Source of the DNA: CAYYGL01 sp964471235
GTDB taxonomy: Bacteria; Calditrichota; Calditrichia; RBG-13-44-9; J075
NCBI GenBank assembly: GCA_964471235.1
Contig: CAYYGL010000016.1
Location: 1-40,537, forward strand
Length of the DNA: 40,537 nucleotides
Direction of reading: 5' to 3'
In this document: positions 1-7,617 of the stretch, piece by piece
How the letters are laid out: each line of letters opens with the position of its first letter
How positions within the stretch are numbered: the first letter of the stretch is position 1
The notes under the pieces: model-generated
Databases searched by the model: none
Seen by the model: only the letters and a program-made list of their open reading frames with translations
What the model was told of the DNA's origin: nothing
Made by a program: the position numbers and the translations under genes

Positions 1-720
1 CGGCAGGGGCAGACGAACCGCTAAAAATCCCCAGGCAGTTCGAACTTCATGATTTCCTTTCTGCATGTGGCAGGTCTGGCAGGTGGGAGCCGCGGCCGTT
101 TTCGGCAGGGTACCGTTTTGTTTCAGCAGAAACCGCACCCCATGTTTAGAGGCAGAGTACATTTCCCATTGGGGATGGTCGAACCCCATGTGGCAGGTCT
201 GGCACGCCTGGGGCTGTTTCGCTTCTTTAACGGAAAAAAGATGCCGGGTATGACAGGCATCGCACGAAGCAACTCCAAATCCGCCGCCGTTCTTTTTCAA
301 CTCTTTAATTTCCTCCTCGGTTTTTAACCCCAGCTTGTGGCAGCCGCCGCAGCCTTTCATCCCTTCCGTTAAAGCCATCGGCTGCCAGTGGATGGTGGGC
401 ATTGCTTTCATTGCTGCCCAGGCAGCCGAATGCTTGCCGCGCTTAAATTGCTCTACCTGGTCTTCATGACAATCCGCACAGGTCTCCGGTGTGGGAATCT
501 CCACTTTATCCACATCCATCTTCGATTGATGATCTTCTCCATGACAGTCGGCACAAGTAACTGGCTCATCAATATTGTTATGCTTACTCAACTTCCAATC
601 GGAAACAATTTTAGGAGTTACCTTTGTGTGGCACTCCATACACTTATCCGGCGAAGCAAATGCCGGAATATTTCCCCAAAGAAACCATCCTAATACCATC
701 AGAATTGAAAGCAAGCGCAT
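1..720 (-). CDS. Hydroxylamine-oxidoreductase-family multihaem cytochrome c (partial, C-terminus off the window)
   Basis: The open frame starts at ATG 718-720 behind a GGAAGGAG ribosome site and runs off the left edge after 240 codons. Residues 1-22 look like a signal peptide, so the protein is exported. Seven CxxCH haem sites are visible at residues 27, 56, 81, 124, 153, 173 and 214; the HAO/epsilon-HAO family has eight, so the last should lie beyond the edge. The stretch around residues 153-194 (CDACHTRH, then CQTCHMGFDHPQWEMY and SKHG) is characteristic of this family. D181-H182 fits the family's active-site Asp-His pair. Members oxidise hydroxylamine or reduce nitrite/hydroxylamine. The Tyr that cross-links the catalytic haem in true oxidases lies in the missing part, so direction cannot be judged. 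It needs cytochrome c maturation proteins like those encoded at 3502-8031. Confidence 0.85.
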   Translation of the reverse strand, partial: MRLLSILMVLGWFLWGNIPAFASPDKCMECHTKVTPKIVSDWKLSKHNNIDEPVTCADCHGEDHQSKMDVDKVEIPTPETCADCHEDQVEQFKRGKHSAAWAAMKAMPTIHWQPMALTEGMKGCGGCHKLGLKTEEEIKELKKNGGGFGVASCDACHTRHLFSVKEAKQPQACQTCHMGFDHPQWEMYSASKHGVRFLLKQNGTLPKTAAAPTCQTCHMQKGNHEVRTAWGFLAVRLPLP

Positions 721-800
721 ACCCTTCTCCTTCCGGTTTTAGTACAATTTGTGATTAGAGTAATACCGATGTTTTAAATCGTAACAACATAATTTCCGAT

Positions 801-1388
801 CTACTGTGATGGATAACTGAAAGTATCTTTTAATAGCACTTGGAACCCGTTTAAAACAACGGATGATACTTTTCCGGATTTTACCGCCCGCTGATGAAGT
901 GTGTATTCCTTCTCGGTTAAAGTGTACATTTCGATCCACTGCTTCTGGGGGTCGACAATCCAGTATTCCTTGACATCAAATTTGGCATAGAGGTCTTTCT
1001 TGTTCACCAGGTCGTTGTAAGCGGTACCGGGAGTGAGGATTTCGATAATTAACCCCGGTGCCCCCTGAATGTTTTTCTCGGTGATATTCGAAATATTTTC
1101 CCGGGCGATAAAAACGATGTCCGGCTGAACGATGTTTTCTTCATTGAATACCACGTCGATTGGAGCATCAAATACTTCACCGCAATGAGACTTTTCTACA
1201 AAGTTGTCTAACTTAACCAGTAATTTTCTGATAATCCGTTGATGTAATGGAGTGGGGGCGGGGCTCATAAACAGTTCTCCTTCGATGATTTCATAGCGCA
1301 TTCCATCATCCGGTAATTGGAGATAATCCATATAGGTGTAATGTTTCTTTGAAGTTTGGTATGGGGTAGCGGTTTCCCGGGCTTGCAT
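801..1388 (-). CDS. Uma2-family (DUF820) PD-(D/E)XK nuclease-like protein
   Basis: 195 residues, near the usual 180-200 for the family. The N-terminus (ETATPYQTSKKHYTYMDYL) leads into LPDDGMRYEIIEGELFMSPAP, then QPDIVF, then IIEILTPGTAYNDLVNKKDLY. The acidic residues of the second and third motifs and the following Lys fit the PD-(D/E)XK core of Uma2 proteins. The family is often present in many copies and its biological role is poorly known. It is a diverged paralogue of the tandem copies at 14019-15628: the same N-terminal tag and C-terminal half can be recognised, but many positions differ. The start at ATG 1386-1388 follows a weak AGGAT site. It lies between the HAO-like gene and the YceI gene and shows no functional link to either. 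Confidence 0.85.
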   Translation of the reverse strand: MQARETATPYQTSKKHYTYMDYLQLPDDGMRYEIIEGELFMSPAPTPLHQRIIRKLLVKLDNFVEKSHCGEVFDAPIDVVFNEENIVQPDIVFIARENISNITEKNIQGAPGLIIEILTPGTAYNDLVNKKDLYAKFDVKEYWIVDPQKQWIEMYTLTEKEYTLHQRAVKSGKVSSVVLNGFQVLLKDTFSYPSQ

Positions 1389-1644
1389 ATCCTGGCACCT
1401 TATTTATCAATTCGGTGGTCAATTTTAAAGGCAATAAAAATTATTGAGGAAACATCGGAATAGCAACCGGAAAAGAAAACTGTTAAGGAGGAAAGGAAGA
1501 TGTCGGGAATGACCATTTTATTTTTCAATACATCCGGGACGGGGTAAAGAGAAAAGGTTTTCAGGTACTTATCCCGATTGGAGTCCCAAAAAAGCTGTTA
1601 AGCCCCGGACATGCCAAGTAGGTGGGTTTTGGGAAATAAAATTT

Positions 1645-2208
1645 CTATTGAGGAACCATGTAAAACACCAGCCGCACCGTTACCACCGGGTCCATGGAAA
1701 CGACCAGGTACCGGGGCTGTTGTATGCCAAAATCGGTAATGTTCAGTTTAAATAAAGCGGAGACGCGGTAGCGCTCACCCTGGTTCACCACCGTTACTTC
1801 CCGGGTAAAGGGCTGCTCCACCCCGTGGATGGTAAGCGTTCCTTCGATGGTTACCCTCTCCAGACCGCTTTCATTTTTGACCCATTTTACCAGTTTGCCT
1901 TTGAAACGGGCAGTGGGATATTGATCCGTTTCCAGATATTTTTCCCGCATGTGTTTGTTGCGTAACCCGATCCCGGTATCCAGGGAGGACAAATCCACCG
2001 ATACCACCACAGAGCTGCTGTTTAATGTATCCTTGCCGTCCCATTTCAGAACACCGGTGATTTGATCCGTTTTTCCCGAAAAACTGCCCATGGTTGCCCG
2101 GGCAAAAAATACAACCGTGTTGGTTTGGGTGGTATCCACCCGAAATGCTTCACTCCTCCCGCTCATTGACCAGAGAGCCAGCCAAAGGATAACGATTTGT
2201 AATTTCAT
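1645..2208 (-). CDS. YceI-family periplasmic protein
   Basis: 187 residues with a signal peptide (about 1-22) followed by the YceI fold. The sequence shows TTQTNTVVFFARATMGSFSGKT, the SSLDTGIGLRNKHMREKYLETDQYPTARF block that typifies the family, and a C-terminal strand region ending in VTVRLVFYMVP. YceI proteins are lipocalin-like beta barrels that bind polyprenyl chains such as quinones. They are frequently encoded beside respiratory or cytochrome genes, which suits this neighbourhood. No conserved enzymatic residues are expected. The start ATG at 2206-2208 is followed by a hydrophobic leader. It is separated from the next upstream minus-strand gene by about 68 bases with no obvious promoter. 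Confidence 0.9.
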   Translation of the reverse strand: MKLQIVILWLALWSMSGRSEAFRVDTTQTNTVVFFARATMGSFSGKTDQITGVLKWDGKDTLNSSSVVVSVDLSSLDTGIGLRNKHMREKYLETDQYPTARFKGKLVKWVKNESGLERVTIEGTLTIHGVEQPFTREVTVVNQGERYRVSALFKLNITDFGIQQPRYLVVSMDPVVTVRLVFYMVPQ

Positions 2209-2276
2209 AAAATTCCCCTGTTCGATTGACGAATGCTACAACATAAGAACAGATTGGTAATAGCGCAATCCTGATG

Positions 2277-2879
2277 TTATTCCGGTTTCAGATGTCCGAA
2301 GGTTTGGTATACCTCAGCAATTACTTCATCTTCAGTATGACCATGCTGCAACGCCTCCCGAATAAATTGTCGTTCTTTCTGGGCGGTGGGACAACGACAA
2401 CTTTCCAGCGGTTCTTCTCCACAACTTCCGCAAGCGCAAACAAACCGGGATGCAATCGCATATACCCTGCTCTCCAGAGTGGCATCGCTGCTCGGTTGTT
2501 CAAACGACTGCGATACCTTCCCGGGATGACGGTTTGACGACAGGTAAAGAACAAACGCGCCAAAGAGAATTATTCCGGTTACTATCAGGGGAAAGGTGAT
2601 AGAATTGGCAGGCTTTCTACGAGGTAACGGTTTCGCTATGGGCGGTGGTTTAACCTTCTTGCGCTTGCCTGAGGGAACAGCACTTTGTTCGGTTCCGGCA
2701 AAAATTAGCGGTTTCCCGCACGAGATACAGAATTTTGCCTCCACCGAGTTTTTATACCCGCAATGTCTGCACAAACGCTCCGGCGGATCAATCTCTGGCA
2801 ATTCACTGCCACATTGAAAACAATATTTTGCCAAAGCATCATTCAGAGAACCACACTTCCCACAGGTTTGATTCTTCAT
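2277..2879 (-). CDS. Double zinc-ribbon membrane protein with a C-terminal CcmH/NrfF-like domain
   Basis: 200 residues in three parts. Two zinc ribbons come first (C6/C9/C20/C23 and C37/C40/C51/C54), then a basic Pro/Lys linker (71-91) and one membrane helix (about 94-114). A C-terminal domain (about 137-198) resembles the CcmH/NrfF fold: RVYAIASRFVCACGSC, further cysteines at 161 and 163, then a helix pair with the GHTEDEVIAEVYQTFG pattern. CcmH-type domains act as thiol reductants for apocytochrome haem sites. Here the cysteine cluster is CACGSC with a downstream CRC instead of the classical CxxC. It lies 3.2 kb from a second CcmH-like gene (5121-5579). The ribbons would sit in the cytoplasm and the CcmH-like part outside. 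Function is inferred from the fold pattern only. Confidence 0.75.
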   Translation of the reverse strand: MKNQTCGKCGSLNDALAKYCFQCGSELPEIDPPERLCRHCGYKNSVEAKFCISCGKPLIFAGTEQSAVPSGKRKKVKPPPIAKPLPRRKPANSITFPLIVTGIILFGAFVLYLSSNRHPGKVSQSFEQPSSDATLESRVYAIASRFVCACGSCGEEPLESCRCPTAQKERQFIREALQHGHTEDEVIAEVYQTFGHLKPE

Positions 2880-2909
2880 GGCAAATATCCTTTGCTTCGC
2901 TGACTCCGG

Positions 2910-3092
2910 TTAATCGTTGTTGTCTTCTCTTTTTTCCTGTTCTTTTTCTTTTTGTATATATTTTTCAGGGTCTTTATCAAATTCGATTTTACAAAGATTG
3001 CTGCAAAAAAAATATTCCTTACCTTTGTATGTACTTTTTGCCGGCGGAGAAGATGTATTCACCATCATTCCACATACCAGATCTTTCACCAT
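2910..3092 (-). CDS. YHS-domain small protein
   Basis: 60 residues from ATG 3090-3092, which has a near-perfect ribosome site (AAGGAGGTGATC) eight bases before it. A slightly longer reading from an upstream GTG is less likely because that GTG lies inside this site. The sequence DLVCGMMV, then YKGKEYFFCSNLCKIEFDKDPEKYI, is a complete YHS domain with C7, C30 and C34. YHS domains are associated with heavy-metal (often copper) binding and occur alone or fused to metal ATPases. The Lys/Glu-rich tail is probably disordered. It is translationally coupled to the upstream YHS gene at 3098-3271, whose last codons contain this ribosome site. Confidence 0.88.
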   Translation of the reverse strand: MVKDLVCGMMVNTSSPPAKSTYKGKEYFFCSNLCKIEFDKDPEKYIQKEKEQEKREDNND

Positions 3093-3097
3093 GAGGA

Positions 3098-3271
3098 TCA
3101 CCTCCTTTTCGTTTTTTGTTTTTTTAATGCATATTTCAAGGGGTTCAATTCAAATTCCTTCTGGCATTGCGGGCAACACAGGTAAAAAGCTTCCCCCTGG
3201 TAATGAATTACAATATGCGCTTTGTTCACGTTGATATGTTTCCCGCACACGGGATCGATATGCTTTGTCAT
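3098..3271 (-). CDS. Second YHS-domain mini-protein
   Basis: 57 residues, read directly from the sequence: start ATG 3269-3271 behind GAAAGGAGTGTAGATA, stop TGA 3098-3100. The protein begins MTKHIDPVCGKHINVNKAH and continues with YQGEAFYLCCPQCQKEFELN and PLKYALKK. That gives the YHS pattern with C9, then a C32-C33-x2-C36 cluster. The final codons (AAA AGG AGG TGA) also form the ribosome site of the following YHS gene, so the two are translated in a coupled way. A tandem pair of unfused YHS proteins suggests metal storage or delivery, consistent with the copper-efflux genes elsewhere in the window. The exact metal is not deducible. Confidence 0.85.
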   Translation of the reverse strand: MTKHIDPVCGKHINVNKAHIVIHYQGEAFYLCCPQCQKEFELNPLKYALKKQKTKRR

Positions 3272-3404
3272 TATCTACACTCCTTTCTGGATTTTCAAAT
3301 CATTCTGCCGGTTTAGGGCAACGTGATCTTTCAATTTATGGTTGATACATTTATCACACCTCGATGAGCCGGTCCTGAGTTTGTCAGTTCAACGTACTCC
3401 CGCT

Positions 3405-3455
3405 CCACTGCCCACGGCACCACTCTGTGGCGGAGCCACGTTGTGGTTGTGAAAA
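3405..3455. repeat. Short intergenic repeat, copy 1
   Basis: The stretch contains GGCACCA, TGTGG, GCCAC and GTTGTGGTTG in the same order as a stretch at 8727-8765, with the two copies differing in the spacer between TGTGG and GCCAC. This copy includes a small hairpin (GTGGC, three-base loop, GCCAC at 3427-3439). Both copies sit just past the 3' end of a minus-strand gene. Whether it is a mobile relic or a transcript-end structure is unknown. The rest of the 3272-3501 gap shows nothing else recognisable. Confidence 0.4.
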
Positions 3456-3501
3456 GGTGACCCGCATTTTTCCAAGATAGACAGACTTCTACAAACCTCT
3501 C

Positions 3502-4656
3502 TCATTGTTGGCTCTCCGGAACACTCATCTCCATATATTGCAAGCGTTCTTTCAATTCTTCCCGTCGGATTCGGTACTCTTTTTCTTCGATTTCATTCGC
3601 TTCGAAAGCCTCATCTAAAAGAGCAATTTCCCGAATCAATGCTTCCGGATTTTGATTTCTCTTTGCATCTGTTTCCATCTCCGGGTGTGCTTTCTGAGGT
3701 GCAAGTGTTCTTCGTGATTTCAAAATTACATACCCCCCGGCAGCTAACAACAAAAGAGCCATTCCTCCCAAAAACCAGTATCGCGCTTGCACCGGTTTGC
3801 CGGGAAGCCCCACTATCGAAAGGGTAATTTTTTCCGATTTGGGGATATCGCTGCGGGAATAACGGATTAGCTGCGTACCTTCTAACGGTGCCGGATTAAA
3901 TCCACTGCCTTTGACCTGAACTGCGGGGATAATCGGGATAATATCAATCAACCTGGTGGGTAAAGCAATGGTACGGGTGAGATTCAGTGTTTTCTCCGGC
4001 GTGTCAATGCGATAAGAAAAAACAAACTCTTTTCTACCGGGGAGGAATTCCATAGTATCATAAAGACCATCAGAGGTAATTTTAACACAACAGGACATTA
4101 ATCCTTTATCTAAAGAAACTTCTGTGGCGCCCGGTGGCAGGGGGAAAAATAAAGAATGTAACCCACCGTTTTGTGCGGAATCACTGCCAATTAATGCCCG
4201 ATCACCCATGTTTTCAATTACCAGGATTTCCTGAAAGAGGGCCTTTCCCTTGCCCGGCTTAATTAAGATATGATGGTAAACAACCTGCAAAAGCGAATCG
4301 CTATGTGTGGGTTCATAAATTGTAAGGGTGCTGCTTCCCTGTTTTACCTTCCTCGTGAGAGTTACCGCTGTACCCTTATATTTTACACCCTTGTAAACCA
4401 CAACCGGTACATACGTCATTTGAAGGGTATCGGGTACGTTGCGAAAGATAAATTCACCATTGGATTGAACGGATGTCTCCATCTCAAATTGGCTATCTTC
4501 TCCTTCATGGGTATATCGGGTTAAACGGATAGCGAATCTGTTCGGAACAGAATATCCTCTGGTTCCATTGGTTATCTTTCCAGTGATGGTACCCGAAACC
4601 ACGGGCAGGTTTAACAGTACAAGAATGAAAGCTGGTGTTAACAAAAAGGTCTTCAT
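3502..4656 (-). CDS. Membrane-anchored periplasmic protein of the ccm operon (carboxypeptidase-regulatory-like N-terminus)
   Basis: 384 residues. A signal peptide (about 1-22) precedes a beta-sandwich-like region beginning GTITGKITNGTRGYSVPNRF, which resembles carboxypeptidase regulatory-like domains. A second predicted beta region runs to about 290, one membrane helix lies at about 295-315, and a charged cytoplasmic tail (about 330-384) is helical. The tail contains ALLDEAFEANEIEEKEYRIRREELKERL-type heptads similar to the coiled segment of CcmI-like proteins. Start ATG 4654-4656 follows GGAGAGAGC, 18 bases after the preceding stop. Its position as last gene of the CcmE-F-H-I series suggests a role in cytochrome maturation, perhaps holding apocytochrome. 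I do not recognise a named family for the whole protein. Confidence 0.75.
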   Translation of the reverse strand: MKTFLLTPAFILVLLNLPVVSGTITGKITNGTRGYSVPNRFAIRLTRYTHEGEDSQFEMETSVQSNGEFIFRNVPDTLQMTYVPVVVYKGVKYKGTAVTLTRKVKQGSSTLTIYEPTHSDSLLQVVYHHILIKPGKGKALFQEILVIENMGDRALIGSDSAQNGGLHSLFFPLPPGATEVSLDKGLMSCCVKITSDGLYDTMEFLPGRKEFVFSYRIDTPEKTLNLTRTIALPTRLIDIIPIIPAVQVKGSGFNPAPLEGTQLIRYSRSDIPKSEKITLSIVGLPGKPVQARYWFLGGMALLLLAAGGYVILKSRRTLAPQKAHPEMETDAKRNQNPEALIREIALLDEAFEANEIEEKEYRIRREELKERLQYMEMSVPESQQ

Positions 4657-4674
4657 GCTCTCTCCGGATGTTCA

Positions 4675-5124
4675 TTAAACGTTCAATTTCTCTCCGCAGT
4701 AGACACAGAATTGATAATCTTTCTGCACCATCTGCCCACACTGTGGACATAACCGTTGATTGTTCTGTATTCCCCCTGTGCGCTTTAATTGCTGGCGGTA
4801 TAGCCGAATCCGTTCTTCAAGGGGGTCACCTTCCATGTTCCTCTGTTGCCGGTCGTCAATTTGTTTCAGGATGAGTACTGCCCGCCGCTGGTATTCCGCT
4901 TTCAATGATTCATAATCTTCCCGGGTCATCTTCCCCAATTGATATTCGAAGTCAATTTCTTTGATGGCACGCAACGCCTCTTCTTTGGCGCTCTCTAAAT
5001 CATTCAAATTCCCGGCGTTTTCAAAAAACATCAAAGGGGTCAATTGATATCTTTTTTGAAATAACGGATAAACTACGTATCCGGAAATGAACAGACTAAT
5101 GATTGTTGCCAATAGGTAGGTCAT
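4675..5124 (-). CDS. CcmI-like membrane protein with C-terminal zinc ribbon
   Basis: 149 residues. An N-terminal membrane helix (about 3-21) is followed by a helical hairpin segment (LESAKEEALRAIKEIDFEY, then LGKMTREDYESLKAEYQRRA) that closely matches the N-terminal part of CcmI. The C-terminus is a zinc ribbon (CPQCGQMVQKDYQFCVYCGEK). Its ATG overlaps the stop of the upstream ccmH by four bases, so translation is coupled. CcmI chaperones apocytochrome c to the haem ligation complex with CcmH and CcmF. This version lacks the usual long TPR domain and has a ribbon instead, so the chaperone role may be shared with the next gene. Confidence 0.75.
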   Translation of the reverse strand: MTYLLATIISLFISGYVVYPLFQKRYQLTPLMFFENAGNLNDLESAKEEALRAIKEIDFEYQLGKMTREDYESLKAEYQRRAVLILKQIDDRQQRNMEGDPLEERIRLYRQQLKRTGGIQNNQRLCPQCGQMVQKDYQFCVYCGEKLNV

Positions 5125-5579
5125 CGGGATTCTCCTTCTTCCAATTTTGCCAGTTCCTCTTCCAGGCGTTCCTGATACTTTTTCTCGAGTGGCGGGGTGG
5201 ATGCCCCCTGAACAGATGCGCTGTTGCGACTCCAGCGTTTTACCGCAGTCATCAGTATACTACCGACCACAATCACCGCCAGGAAAGGCATCACCCAGGC
5301 AAGCAGGTTAAAGCCTTCTCTCGTCGGTGCAGAAAGAATTTTTTCGCCATATTTCGCCACATAAGCCTCAATAATTTGCTCCCGGGTTTGCCCGTTCTTT
5401 ATCATTTGCTGGATATTCGCCCGCATTTCTTCCGACTTCTGGCATTCACAGGTGTAAAGCGGCATGGTACACCCACAGGTACACATCAAGTATTTTTCCA
5501 CTTCACTAACTGTCGTCACCTGACTAAAGGCAGGCACTATCAAAAGTAGCACGAAAATACTTGTATGAAATGATTTCAT
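5121..5579 (-). CDS. ccmH: Cytochrome c maturation protein CcmH (CxCxC variant)
   Basis: 152 residues from ATG 5577-5579, preceded by GAGGGCACC and a 20-base gap after ccmF. A signal peptide (about 1-19) leads into EVEKYLMCTCGCTMPLYTCECQ, then helices ending in IKNGQTREQIIEAYVAKYGEKIL, a membrane helix (about 93-113) and a charged cytoplasmic tail. The fold is that of CcmH, which reduces haem-site cysteines of apocytochromes. The classical LRCxxCQ site is replaced by five cysteines (C33, C35, C37, C44, C46). Such clusters occur in System I variants of delta-proteobacteria and others, where a cysteine-type CcmE is also found, as here. A longer reading of the same frame overlaps ccmF and has no support. 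Confidence 0.88.
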   Translation of the reverse strand: MKSFHTSIFVLLLIVPAFSQVTTVSEVEKYLMCTCGCTMPLYTCECQKSEEMRANIQQMIKNGQTREQIIEAYVAKYGEKILSAPTREGFNLLAWVMPFLAVIVVGSILMTAVKRWSRNSASVQGASTPPLEKKYQERLEEELAKLEEGESR

Positions 5580-5599
5580 GGTGCCCTCATTTCCATTAC

Positions 5600-7603
5600 T
5601 CACACATGTAAGGTTTTTTTTCTGTGAAGATTTTCTTGTAGTGTATTCTGCTGAACTGTTCGATGCGAAGGGGCCTTCTTCCGTTGAGGCCACATTGCAA
5701 TGATAGTACCGGCAATCAGAACGTAGCCTCCCCACCAAATCCAGTTCACCAGCGGATTTATATGCGCCTTGAGGTACACGGCGTCATCTTGAACACCGCC
5801 CAGGATCAAATACAGGTCTTCCCGATAGTTTGATAAAATCGCCACCTCTGTCATGGTTTGATCCTGAATGGGGTGGTAATGTTTTGCCGGGGTCATTGTG
5901 CCCAGGTCTTTACCGTTCTTAGCTACTCGAAACGTTGCATTGAGAATCTCGCCATTCGATGTACGGTATTGGTCCATTCCCAAAAATGTCAATTGGTAAT
6001 TCTTGAGCGTCATGGTTTCCCCTTTTCGGAGCAACTGTTCTGTTTCGCTTTGGAATGCCGAAGAACCGGTAATGCCGATGAAGATAAGCATCACCCCGAT
6101 GTGCACAATGTATCCGCCATAGCGTCGCCGGTGTTTTAGTACAAGATGCACCAACGCCCGGAAGATATTATGCTCAACCCGCATTCGGGCACGCACTCCC
6201 CGATAAAACTCCATCACAACACCGGCTAACACAAAAGCGATGAGACTAAAAGCCATGATGGGATAGCGGTCGTGAATCCCCACCAACCATAACATTACGA
6301 AAACGATGAGAAAGGTTGCTAGGGGGATGCGGAAATTGCGGATAAAATTGTTTACGCTGGCTTTACGCCAGGCAATTAAAGGACCGACCCCGGTTAACAG
6401 GATGAGCACAATTCCAATGGGCACATTGACACTATTAAAAAAAGGCGGACCCACGGTAATTTTTACCCCGCGAACCGCTTCAGAAATAACCGGAAAGAGG
6501 GTTCCCCATAAAACCGAAAACGCTGCGCCAACCAGGATTAAATTGTTAAACAGAAAACTGGATTCCCGGGAAAGCAACGAATCAAAATGATATTGGCTGC
6601 GCAATTCCTCCCGCCGGGATAAAATTAAGTATATTGAAAAAATGATGAGGAAGAGCAAAAACATCAGAAATACATAGCCAAGACTGGAAGCGCCGAAAGA
6701 ATGCACCGAAGAAATGATGCCGCTCCGGGTGACGAATGTGCCAAAGATGGTGAGCAAAAAGGTGATGACTATCAGGGAGACATTCCAGATTTTCAACATT
6801 CCCCGGCGTTCTTGAATCATTACGGAATGCAGAAATGCGGTACCGGTAAGCCAGGGCATTAAGGATGCATTTTCCACCGGGTCCCAGCCCCAATAGCCGC
6901 CCCATCCCAATTCTACATACGCCCATTTTGCACCCAGAAGAATGCCAATACTTAAAAACAACCAGGCAAATAGAGTCCATCGCCGGGTGACCAGAATCCA
7001 TTCACTGTCCAACTTCCGGGTCAGCAAAGCTGCAATTGCAAAAGCAAAGGGAACCGAAAAACCGACATACCCCAAATACAGGGTGGGCGGATGAAACATC
7101 ATTCCCGGATTTTGCAGCAAGGGATTTAACCCCTGTCCTTCGCTGACCGGAAAACCTAATCTCTCAAAAGGATTGGTAATAAATACCAAGAGGATCATGA
7201 AAAAAAACAAAATAGCCGACAATGTGGCAACAGCATGCGGTAACAGGCGAAAGCGTCGTTGGCGGTTCTGCCACAATACCAACAGGGTAAAAAGGGAAAG
7301 AAACCATGCCCAGAGTAACAACGAGCCCGACTGTCCCGCCCAGAGAGCCGAAACACGATAAACAGTAGGTAACCCATTGCTGACATGTTCGGCGACATAA
7401 CGAATATTATAATTTTTTGTTACTAATGCATAAACCAACAAAGCCATGGCAGTTGATAATAAAGCAAAGCCGCTATAGACAGCCCGTTGAGCGCTGAGCC
7501 ACAACTGTGCAGAGCGATTTCGGTATCCCACCCACGCAACCACTGTGGCATACATGGATAGTGCCAACACGAACGCTAAGGTAATCTCTCCGAATTCAAT
7601 CAT
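5600..7603 (-). CDS. ccmF: Cytochrome c haem lyase CcmF
   Basis: 667 residues, the usual size of CcmF, with about 14-15 hydrophobic helices. The haem-handling WWD signature is present at about residues 234-252 (GWGGYWGWDPVENASLMPWL). Periplasmic histidines flank it, including H73 and H171 (in MMFHPPTLYLGY). CcmF works with CcmH and CcmI to transfer haem from holo-CcmE to apocytochrome CxxCH sites in the inner membrane. Start ATG 7601-7603 follows GGAGGCTGACC and lies 14 bases after the ccmE stop. The C-terminal periplasmic domain and final membrane helix (IWWGGYVLIAGTIIAMWP) are intact. The ccmA, B, C, D and G genes are not in the window and must be elsewhere. Confidence 0.97.
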   Translation of the reverse strand: MIEFGEITLAFVLALSMYATVVAWVGYRNRSAQLWLSAQRAVYSGFALLSTAMALLVYALVTKNYNIRYVAEHVSNGLPTVYRVSALWAGQSGSLLLWAWFLSLFTLLVLWQNRQRRFRLLPHAVATLSAILFFFMILLVFITNPFERLGFPVSEGQGLNPLLQNPGMMFHPPTLYLGYVGFSVPFAFAIAALLTRKLDSEWILVTRRWTLFAWLFLSIGILLGAKWAYVELGWGGYWGWDPVENASLMPWLTGTAFLHSVMIQERRGMLKIWNVSLIVITFLLTIFGTFVTRSGIISSVHSFGASSLGYVFLMFLLFLIIFSIYLILSRREELRSQYHFDSLLSRESSFLFNNLILVGAAFSVLWGTLFPVISEAVRGVKITVGPPFFNSVNVPIGIVLILLTGVGPLIAWRKASVNNFIRNFRIPLATFLIVFVMLWLVGIHDRYPIMAFSLIAFVLAGVVMEFYRGVRARMRVEHNIFRALVHLVLKHRRRYGGYIVHIGVMLIFIGITGSSAFQSETEQLLRKGETMTLKNYQLTFLGMDQYRTSNGEILNATFRVAKNGKDLGTMTPAKHYHPIQDQTMTEVAILSNYREDLYLILGGVQDDAVYLKAHINPLVNWIWWGGYVLIAGTIIAMWPQRKKAPSHRTVQQNTLQENLHRKKTLHV

Positions 7604-7617
7604 TGGTCAGCCTCCAC

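Noticed and set aside
1490..1550. Fifteen-codon plus-strand frame after AAGGAGGAAAGGAAG
   Set aside because: A good ribosome-like site but a tiny, featureless peptide; more likely chance.
5580..5738. Longer N-terminus for CcmH
   Set aside because: It would overlap the ccmF end and lacks a ribosome site, whereas ATG 5577-5579 has a site and starts a good signal peptide.
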